A stretch of DNA of 64,000 nt from Proluteimonas luteida (GTDB lineage: Bacteria; Pseudomonadota; Gammaproteobacteria; Xanthomonadales; Xanthomonadaceae), in NCBI RefSeq assembly GCF_021191695.1, contig NZ_JAIWPT010000010.1:101997-165996 (forward strand), in the 5' to 3' direction. The notes beneath the pieces were generated by a model. It saw only the letters and a program-made list of their open reading frames with translations. It was not told the DNA's origin and did no database searches. Positions within the stretch are counted from its first letter, which is position 1, and the number at the start of each line of letters is the position of its first letter. A program made the translations under genes and the position numbers. Positions 57,896 to 64,000 of this stretch are shown here, in pieces.

Positions 57896-59314
57896 ATGCA
57901 CGATTCCCTGCTGCTGTTCGGCGCCACCGGCGACCTGGCACAACGCTACCTGTTCCCCTCGCTGCACCACCTGCTGCGCGACCGGCTGCTGCCCGACACC
58001 TTCCGGGTGATCGCGATCGCGCGCAGCGCGCACGACGACGACTCGTTCCGCGCCTGGCTGCGCGACCGGCTCGACGGCGACGACTACGTCGTGCTCGAGG
58101 AACTGCTGCGGCGCATCCACTACGTCCCGGTCGACCTCGGCGACGCCGACTCGATGGCCGCGTCGCTGTCGCGCTACGCCGACCGGCCGGCGGTCAGCTA
58201 CCTGTCGACGCCGCCGAACCTGTTCGCCTCGGCCTGCCGCGGGCTCAAGGCCGCCGGCCTGCTGGAGGCGCCGTCGCGGCTGGTGCTGGAGAAGCCGATC
58301 GGCCACGACCTGGCCAGCGCGAAGGAAATCGACGCCACGCTGAAGTCCGCGCTCGACGAGTCGCGGATCTTCCGCATCGACCACTACCTGGGCAAGGCGC
58401 CGGTGCAGAACCTGCTGGCGCTGCGGCTGGGCAATACGCTGTTCGAGGCGGTGTGGGAACGCCGCTGGATCGAATCGGTCGACATCATCGTCGCCGAGAC
58501 CGCCGGCGTCGACGGCCGCGAGGGCTACTACGCCGACTACGGCGCGCTGCGCGACATGGTCCAGAACCACATGCTGCAGCTGCTCGCCCTGATCGCGATG
58601 GAACCGCCGGCGGCGATGGACACCGACAGCATCCGCGACGAGAAGCGCAAGGTGCTGCGGGCGCTGCGGCCGATGTCCGCGGCCGACGCCGGCGCCGACA
58701 GCGTACGCGGCCGCTACCGCGACGGCGTCGTCGACGGCCACGCGGTCAAGGGCTTCGACGCCGGCGGACACGACGACGTCGAGACCTTCGTCGGCCTGCG
58801 CGCATGGATCGACAACTGGCGCTGGGCCGGCGTGCCGTTCCGCCTGGTCACCGGCAAGCGCATGCCCTCGCGCACCACCGAGGTCGTGGTGACCTTCAGA
58901 CCCGTGACCCACTGGGTCTTCGGGGCCGGCGAAGCCAGGCGCGCGCGTCCCAACCAGCTGCGCATGCGGCTGCAACCCGAGGAGACCATCGAACTCGGGC
59001 TGATGGGCAGCCTGGCCGCATCGGAATGGAGCGCCAACGAACTGCAGCCGATGTCGCTGGACCTGGCGATGCTGCCGCCCAAGCGCCGCATCGCCTACGA
59101 GCGACTGATGATCGACGCGCTCAAGGGCGACCAGACGCTGTTCGTGCGCGACGACGAGGTCGAGGCCGCATGGCGCTGGATCGACAGCGTCAGCGCCGCC
59201 TGGCGCGACGCGCGCACGCCGGTCCACGACTACCCCGCAGGCTCGTGGGGGCCGGTGGAGGCGGCGCCGTTCCTGCCGCGCGCGGTGACCACGCAGAACG
59301 GGCGCAAGGCGTGA
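57896..59314 (+). CDS. zwf: Glucose-6-phosphate 1-dehydrogenase
   Basis: A 472-residue entry enzyme that oxidises glucose-6-phosphate to 6-phosphogluconolactone. NADP motif FGATGDLAQRYLFPSL (GASGDLA equivalent) and substrate motif RIDHYLGKAPVQNL. Start at 57896 by family similarity. First of zwf-glk-pgl-edd-eda, coupled to glk by GTGA overlap or close ATG. The Gln-Arg after GDLA replaces the common Lys-Arg, as in some Xanthomonads. Confidence 0.95.
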   Translation: MHDSLLLFGATGDLAQRYLFPSLHHLLRDRLLPDTFRVIAIARSAHDDDSFRAWLRDRLDGDDYVVLEELLRRIHYVPVDLGDADSMAASLSRYADRPAVSYLSTPPNLFASACRGLKAAGLLEAPSRLVLEKPIGHDLASAKEIDATLKSALDESRIFRIDHYLGKAPVQNLLALRLGNTLFEAVWERRWIESVDIIVAETAGVDGREGYYADYGALRDMVQNHMLQLLALIAMEPPAAMDTDSIRDEKRKVLRALRPMSAADAGADSVRGRYRDGVVDGHAVKGFDAGGHDDVETFVGLRAWIDNWRWAGVPFRLVTGKRMPSRTTEVVVTFRPVTHWVFGAGEARRARPNQLRMRLQPEETIELGLMGSLAASEWSANELQPMSLDLAMLPPKRRIAYERLMIDALKGDQTLFVRDDEVEAAWRWIDSVSAAWRDARTPVHDYPAGSWGPVEAAPFLPRAVTTQNGRKA

Positions 59315-59319
59315 GCGCG

Positions 59320-60315
59320 ATGCCGCCCCTCGCGCTGCTGGCCGACATCGGCGGCACCAACGCCCGCTTCGCGCTGGCCGACACCGCCAGCCCGACCCCG
59401 CTGATCCTCGACAGCGTGCGCGGGTTCGCGGTCGCCAGCTTTCCGTCGCTGGCCGACGCCGCGCTGCACTATCTGCAGGAAACCGGGCAGGCCGGCGAGG
59501 TCCAGCTGCACCGGGGCGTGTTCGCGGTCGCCGGCCGGGTCGACGGCGACGAGGCGCGCATCACCAACCACCCGTGGGTGATCTCGCGCTCGCGGACCCG
59601 CCAGCGCCTCGGCATCGAGGATGTCGTGCTGGTCAACGATTTCGCCGCCCAGGCGATGGCCATCCCGCTGCTGCAGGCGGCGGACGTCGCGACCATCGGC
59701 GCGGCCTCGTGGCACGCCGGCGACGACCCGCTGGCCGCACGCACCTATGCGGTCATCGGCCCCGGCACCGGGCTGGGCGTCGGCGCGCTGGTGATGCGCG
59801 ACGGCCACCAGCATCCGCTGGAGACCGAAGGCGGCCATGTCAGCTTCCCGCCCGGCACGCCGGAGGAGACCGAGATCCTGCAGCGGCTGTCGGAACAGTT
59901 CGGACGCGTCTCCAACGAGCGGCTGATCTGCGGCCCGGGCCTGGTCAACATCCACCGCGCGCTCAGCGAGATCGCCGGCGAGGATCCCGGCCCGCTGCAG
60001 CCGGCCGACATCACCGCGCGCGCGCAGGCCGGCGATCCGCTGTGCGGCCGCACCATCGACGTGTTCTGCGCGGTGTTTGGCGCGATCGCCGGCGACCTGG
60101 TGCTGACGCTCGGCGCCTGGGACGGCGTGTTCCTGACCGGCGGGCTGGTGCCGAAGATGCTCGACTCGATCCGGCATTCGGGCTTCCGCCAGCGCTTCGA
60201 GCACAAGGGCCGGTTCTCGCCGAACATGGCGCGGGTGCCGACGGTCGCGGTGCTGCATCCGCATCCGGGCCTGCTGGGCGCGGCCGCGATCGCGCGGCGC
60301 AGGGCGGCGACGTGA
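59320..60315 (+). CDS. glk: Glucokinase
   Basis: A 331-residue kinase that phosphorylates glucose with ATP. Phosphate loop LLADIGGTNARFAL, then VNDFAAQAMAIPLL, GPGTGLGVG and EGGHVSFPP identify bacterial Glk. The ATG at 59320 is preferred with AAGG at distance; a GTG at 59311 overlapping the zwf stop (GTGA) is an alternative. Fits between zwf and pgl as glucose entry to the pathway. Confidence 0.93.
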   Translation: MPPLALLADIGGTNARFALADTASPTPLILDSVRGFAVASFPSLADAALHYLQETGQAGEVQLHRGVFAVAGRVDGDEARITNHPWVISRSRTRQRLGIEDVVLVNDFAAQAMAIPLLQAADVATIGAASWHAGDDPLAARTYAVIGPGTGLGVGALVMRDGHQHPLETEGGHVSFPPGTPEETEILQRLSEQFGRVSNERLICGPGLVNIHRALSEIAGEDPGPLQPADITARAQAGDPLCGRTIDVFCAVFGAIAGDLVLTLGAWDGVFLTGGLVPKMLDSIRHSGFRQRFEHKGRFSPNMARVPTVAVLHPHPGLLGAAAIARRRAAT

Positions 60316-60371
60316 GCCGGGCGACGCCGCCGGCTTTTGGCATCGGCGCCGGAATCGGCGACGATGCCCGC

Positions 60372-61064
60372 ATGCACCTGCATGTCTACGACTCGGCGAC
60401 CCAGTGGACCTGGGGCGCGGCGATCGCGATTTCCTCGGCACTGGCGCGCGACCTGCAGAAGGAAGGCCGCGCGCGCCTGCTGCTGTCCGGCGGCAAGACG
60501 CCCGGGCCGGTGTACGAGGCCCTGTCGAAGGCCCCGCTGGCCTGGGACCGGGTCGACGTGGCCCTGGTCGACGAACGCTGGCTGCTGCCCGAGGACCCCG
60601 ACAGCAACGCGCGGCTGCTGCGCGAGACGCTGATCCAGAACAAGGCCGCGAAGGCCCGCCTGGAAACCCTGACCAGTGCCGGCCGCCCGTTCGACGAGGC
60701 GGTCTCCACCGCCAACCTGCACGCGCGCCAGCCGGCCGGCGTCGTCGTGCTGGGCATGGGCGACGACGGCCATACCGCGTCGCTGTTCCCCGGCATGGAG
60801 GACCTGGAGCGCGCGCTGCGCACGCCTGCCGCCTATGTCGGCGTGGATGCGACCGGCTGCCCCGGCGCGGGCCCGTGGCACCGGCGCATCAGCCTGACGC
60901 CGGCGGGCCTCGCGCCCGCGCAGACCCGCATCCTGCTGATCCGCGGCGAGCGCAAGCGCGCGCTGCTCGACCGCCTGCTCGAAAGCGACGACGCCACCGA
61001 GTATCCCGCGCGCATCGCCTTCACCACGCCGGGTGCAGCCTTGCATGTGCACTGGTGCCCCTGA
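60372..61064 (+). CDS. pgl: 6-phosphogluconolactonase
   Basis: A 230-residue hydrolase of 6-phosphogluconolactone. LLLSGGKTPGPVYEAL, VALVDERWLLPED and GMGDDGHTASLFPG are diagnostic of the DevB/Pgl type. Start 60372 (MHLHVYD); an in-frame GTG at 60312 overlapping the glk stop would add 20 residues without homology. Second step of the pathway. Confidence 0.94.
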   Translation: MHLHVYDSATQWTWGAAIAISSALARDLQKEGRARLLLSGGKTPGPVYEALSKAPLAWDRVDVALVDERWLLPEDPDSNARLLRETLIQNKAAKARLETLTSAGRPFDEAVSTANLHARQPAGVVVLGMGDDGHTASLFPGMEDLERALRTPAAYVGVDATGCPGAGPWHRRISLTPAGLAPAQTRILLIRGERKRALLDRLLESDDATEYPARIAFTTPGAALHVHWCP

Positions 61065-61214
61065 TGTCGATACCCGGTGCATCGATGCGCCCGATGTCGC
61101 CATGAGGTCCGCCGCCCCGGGCCGCACCGCATCCACCGTCGCGGCAACACCTCCCGCGACCACGTCCCGATCCGTGCCGCCGCTCCATTCCCCCCACTCT
61201 CATAGCCGCCGCCC

Positions 61215-63131
61215 ATGAGCCTGCACCCGGTCGTCCACGCCGTCACCGAACGCATCCGCAAGCGCAGCGCGGGATCGCGTCGCGCCTACCTCGACGGCAT
61301 CGCGCGCATGTGCGAGGCCGGCCCGCTGCGCAGCCGGCTCAGCTGCGCCAACCTCGCCCACGGCTTCGCCGCCTGCGGGCCGACCGACAAGGCGCGCCTG
61401 CGCGGCGCGGCCACGCCGAACCTCGGCATCGTCACCGCCTACAACGACATGCTGTCGGCGCACCAGCCGTTCGAGCACTACCCGGCGCTGGTGCGCGAGA
61501 CCGCGCGCGCGCTCGGCGCCACCGCGCAGGTCGCCGGCGGCGTGCCGGCGATGTGCGACGGCGTGACCCAGGGCCGCGCCGGCATGGAACTGTCGCTGTT
61601 CTCGCGCGACGTCATCGCCCAGTCGACCGCGATCGGCCTGTCGCACGACATGTTCGACGCCGCGCTGTACCTCGGGGTCTGCGACAAGATCGTGCCCGGC
61701 CTGCTGATCGGCGCGCTCGCCTATGGCCACCTGCCGGCCGTGTTCCTGCCGGCCGGGCCGATGACGCCGGGCATCCCCAACAAGCAGAAGGCCGAGGTGC
61801 GCGAGCGCTACGCCGCCGGCGAGGCCACGCGCGAGGAACTGCTGCAGGCCGAGTCCGACTCCTACCACGGCCCCGGCACCTGCACCTTCTACGGCACCGC
61901 CAACTCCAACCAGACCCTGCTCGAGGCGATGGGCGTGCAGTTGCCGGGCGCCTCGTTCGTCAATCCGGGCACGCCGCTGCGCGATGCGCTGACCCGCGCC
62001 GCGACCGAGCGCGCGCTGCGCATCAGCGCGCTCGGCGAGGACTACCGCCCGATCGGCCAGCTGATCGACGAGCGCGCGATCGTCAACGCGGTGGCGATGC
62101 TGATGGCCACCGGCGGCTCGACCAACCACACCATCCACTGGATCGCGGTGGCGCGCGCGGCCGGCATCGTGCTGACCTGGGACGACATGGACGCGATGTC
62201 GCGCGCGGTCCCGCTGCTGGCGCGGGTCTATCCCAACGGCGAGGCCGACGTGAACCGCTATCACGCCGCCGGCGGCAACGCCTACGTGTTCCGCGAACTG
62301 CTCGACGCCGGCCTGATGCACGACGACATCGCCACCGTGGTGCCGGGCGGCATGCGTGCCTACTGCGACGACCCGCGACTCGACGGCGATGTGCTGGTCT
62401 ACACGCCCGGCATCGCCGCCAGCGCCGACGAGCAGGTGCTGCGCCCGGCCTCGGCGCCGTTCGAGGCCCAGGGCGGCCTGCGGCTGCTGCACGGCAACCT
62501 CGGCCGCGCGCTGATCAAGCTGTCGGCGGTGAAACCCGAGTTCCGCACCATCGAGGCGCCTGCGGTCGTCGTCGACACGCCGCAGGCGCTCAACCGCCTG
62601 CACGCGGCCGGCGCGCTGCCGCCGGATTTCGTCGCGGTGGTGCGCTACCAGGGCCCGAAGGCCAACGGCATGCCGGAACTGCATTCGCTGGCGCCGCTGC
62701 TGGGCATGCTGCAGAACCAGGGCCGGCGCGTGGCGCTGGTCACCGATGGCCGCCTGTCGGGCGCGTCGGGCAAGATCCCCGCCGCGATCCACGTCACCCC
62801 CGAGGCCGCGCGCGGCGGCCCGATCGCGAAGCTGCGCGAGGGCGACATCGTCCGCCTCGACGGCGAGGCCGGCACGCTGCAGGCCTTCGTCGATGCCGAG
62901 GAATGGGACGCGCGCGAAATCGCCGCCGACACCGCGCCGGCGGCGACCGACTTCGGCCGCAACCTGTTCGGCTTCAACCGCGCCAACGTCGCCCCCGCCG
63001 ACCGCGGCGCGCTGTCGATCTCCTGCGGCCCGGCGACCACCGACGGCAGCGCCTGGGACTACGACGCCGAATACGACCTCGGCGACGATGCCGCCGCGCT
63101 CGACGCCCCGCACGAATCCAAGGACGCCTGA
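61215..63131 (+). CDS. edd: 6-phosphogluconate dehydratase
   Basis: A 638-residue [4Fe-4S] dehydratase forming KDPG. Cys-containing motifs [22 protein letters not shown] and [11 protein letters not shown], and the ILVD/EDD signature [16 protein letters not shown]. Full length. 150 bp after pgl; that gap contains an open frame with no recognised product. Followed after 3 bp by eda. Confidence 0.96.
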   Translation: MSLHPVVHAVTERIRKRSAGSRRAYLDGIARMCEAGPLRSRLSCANLAHGFAACGPTDKARLRGAATPNLGIVTAYNDMLSAHQPFEHYPALVRETARALGATAQVAGGVPAMCDGVTQGRAGMELSLFSRDVIAQSTAIGLSHDMFDAALYLGVCDKIVPGLLIGALAYGHLPAVFLPAGPMTPGIPNKQKAEVRERYAAGEATREELLQAESDSYHGPGTCTFYGTANSNQTLLEAMGVQLPGASFVNPGTPLRDALTRAATERALRISALGEDYRPIGQLIDERAIVNAVAMLMATGGSTNHTIHWIAVARAAGIVLTWDDMDAMSRAVPLLARVYPNGEADVNRYHAAGGNAYVFRELLDAGLMHDDIATVVPGGMRAYCDDPRLDGDVLVYTPGIAASADEQVLRPASAPFEAQGGLRLLHGNLGRALIKLSAVKPEFRTIEAPAVVVDTPQALNRLHAAGALPPDFVAVVRYQGPKANGMPELHSLAPLLGMLQNQGRRVALVTDGRLSGASGKIPAAIHVTPEAARGGPIAKLREGDIVRLDGEAGTLQAFVDAEEWDAREIAADTAPAATDFGRNLFGFNRANVAPADRGALSISCGPATTDGSAWDYDAEYDLGDDAAALDAPHESKDA

Positions 63132-63134
63132 CCG

Positions 63135-63812
63135 ATGCCATCCCCTGCCCCGCCCCCGATTTCCGAGCGCCGGCAACGCGCGGCGCAGCTGCTGCATGCC
63201 GCCGGCGTGCTGCCGGTGATCACCGTCGACAGCCTCGACCAGGCGCGCGCGATCGCCGACGCGCTGCTCGAAGGCGGCCTGGGCACACTGGAACTCACCC
63301 TGCGCACGCCGGTCGCGATCGACGCGCTGGCGACGCTCAAGCGCGAACGTCCGGACATCGTCATCGGCGCCGGCACCGTGCGCACGGCGGACGACATCCG
63401 GGCCTCGATCGACGCCGGCGCCGACTTCCTGGTCACCCCGGGCACGCCGGCGTCGCTGGCCGAGGCCCTGGCCGCCGCCGCGATCCCGGCCGTCCCCGGC
63501 GCGGCGACGCCGACCGAATTCCTCGCCCTGCACGCGCTCGGCTTCCGCCACTGCAAGCTGTTCCCGGCCAGCGCGGTCGGCGGCCTGGCGATGCTCAAGG
63601 GCCTGGCCGGCCCGTTGCACGACATGCGCTTCTGCCCGACCGGCGGCATCTCGGAAGCCAACGCCGCCGAATTCCTGTCACAGCCCAACGTCGCCTGCAT
63701 CGGCGGCTCGTGGATGCTCGACAAGGCCTGGCTGGCCGCAGGCGACTACGCCCGCGTCCGCGACACCGCCGCGCGCGCCGCGGAGATCGTGCGGCAGGTG
63801 CGGGGCGCGTAG
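63135..63812 (+). CDS. eda: KDPG aldolase (2-keto-3-deoxy-6-phosphogluconate aldolase)
   Basis: A 225-residue class I aldolase cleaving KDPG into pyruvate and glyceraldehyde-3-phosphate. Catalytic Lys in HCKLFPAS; Glu and substrate motifs LGTLELTLRTP, GAGTVRT and FLVTPGTP are present. ATG 3 bp after edd stop. Last gene of the Entner-Doudoroff operon; a truncated repeat and an IS element follow. Confidence 0.96.
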   Translation: MPSPAPPPISERRQRAAQLLHAAGVLPVITVDSLDQARAIADALLEGGLGTLELTLRTPVAIDALATLKRERPDIVIGAGTVRTADDIRASIDAGADFLVTPGTPASLAEALAAAAIPAVPGAATPTEFLALHALGFRHCKLFPASAVGGLAMLKGLAGPLHDMRFCPTGGISEANAAEFLSQPNVACIGGSWMLDKAWLAAGDYARVRDTAARAAEIVRQVRGA

Positions 63813-63844
63813 GCACGGTCGCGCGAAGGGCCGGCGAGAGGCTG

Positions 63845-63873
63845 CCGTGCCCTCACCCCAACCCCTCTCCCGC
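63845..63873. repeat. Palindromic repeat half, interrupted by an IS
   Basis: CCCTCACCCCAACCCCTCTCCCGC matches the left half of the CCCCTCTCCCG palindrome family, but the complementary half is missing. Non-repeat sequence TGTATGGCCC follows at once, the inferred IS end. Confidence 0.7.
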
Positions 63874-64000
63874 TGTATGGCCCGGCCACATGGTGGACAG
63901 GTGTTCGGGGACATGGTGGACACATTCAAGCTGCAGCATCGAAGCCCAACAGGAGCAGGCGATGCCGTGGCAGGAGGTGTCGACGATGTCGTTACGGGAA
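63874..64000 (+). mobile_element. Left end of an IS481-family insertion sequence
   Basis: The element appears to begin TGTATGGCCC (63874) next to the cut repeat. A 12-bp direct repeat ACATGGTGGACA occurs at 63888-63899 and 63911-63922, 23 bp apart, a likely transposase-binding pair. A transposase start follows at 63962. Right end outside the window. Confidence 0.8.
63962..64000 (+). CDS. IS481-family transposase, N-terminal fragment cut by the window edge
   Basis: The first 13 codons, MPWQEVSTMSLRE, match the N-terminus of IS481-type transposases, which open with a helix-turn-helix followed by a DDE integrase core. AGGAGCAGGCG precedes the ATG. The rest lies outside the window. Confidence 0.8.
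   Translation, partial: MPWQEVSTMSLRE

Noticed and set aside
61065..61214. A small gene between pgl and edd
   Set aside because: The 61-codon frame at 61033-61218 overlaps the end of pgl, lacks a family and has a biased Pro/Ser/Thr composition.

Overview
The window is a dense, GC-rich (roughly 70% by eye) chromosomal segment from a gammaproteobacterium. Gene content and order point to Xanthomonadaceae/Lysobacteraceae, probably a Luteimonas- or Lysobacter-like genus. The markers are a methionine synthase split into two genes, GyrA with Gln at position 83, a ugpC/zwf/glk/pgl/edd/eda Entner-Doudoroff block, a YtrA-type GntR/ABC operon and abundant Xanthomonad-type palindromic repeats. The genus is inference; no rRNA or tRNA gene was seen.

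Layout. 1-4172: the two halves of split metH separated by a nested inverted-repeat element, then a nucleotidyltransferase-like gene. 4261-10138: a lipoprotein amidohydrolase, then a minus-strand run of alpha/beta hydrolase, DUF2058 protein, SlyX, two tandem FKBP isomerases and an exported glutathione peroxidase. 10209-14534: a self-contained operon of a small exported protein, YtrA-like GntR regulator, ABC ATPase, ABC permease, a secreted GSGD-repeat protein and a lipoprotein, with a candidate operator over the promoter. 14647-17586: divergent fumC and purB. 17843-21112: a DUF3060 lipoprotein, a VOC protein, a RoxA-like ribosomal oxygenase and a GNAT fusion. 21318-27033: sucA, sucB, lpdA (2-oxoglutarate dehydrogenase). 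27140-32724: a LOG-family protein, a second amidohydrolase, a YhdH-like reductase, a PilH-like receiver, CbpA-like DnaJ and Hsp20. 32724-43434: peroxiredoxin convergent with pbpC, then the alpha-2-macroglobulin lipoprotein and gyrA. 43763-47922: a CPBP protease, mtnA, and a divergent TetR/CrtI-like oxidoreductase pair. 48067-55929: smc, zipA, ligA, epmA on the minus strand. 56281-63812: orphan MalK/UgpC-type ATPase divergent from zwf, glk, pgl, edd, eda, which together take glucose to pyruvate plus glyceraldehyde-3-phosphate. 63874-64000: the left end of an IS481-type insertion sequence that interrupts a palindromic repeat.

The most unusual observations are (i) a ~180-bp palindromic intergenic repeat that has entered the metH activation-domain coding region in frame, adding about 60 residues; (ii) the nested inverted repeat with 10-bp periodic arms between the metH halves; (iii) the YtrA operon, whose operator overlaps its own promoter and which carries a protein made of 17-19-residue GSGD repeats; (iv) a 58-bp direct repeat that supplies the 3' end of the LOG gene; and (v) a cre-like 14-bp operator in front of the orphan sugar ATPase beside the Entner-Doudoroff genes. 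No CRISPR array, prophage or defence island was seen. Most very long antisense reading frames here are high-GC shadows.
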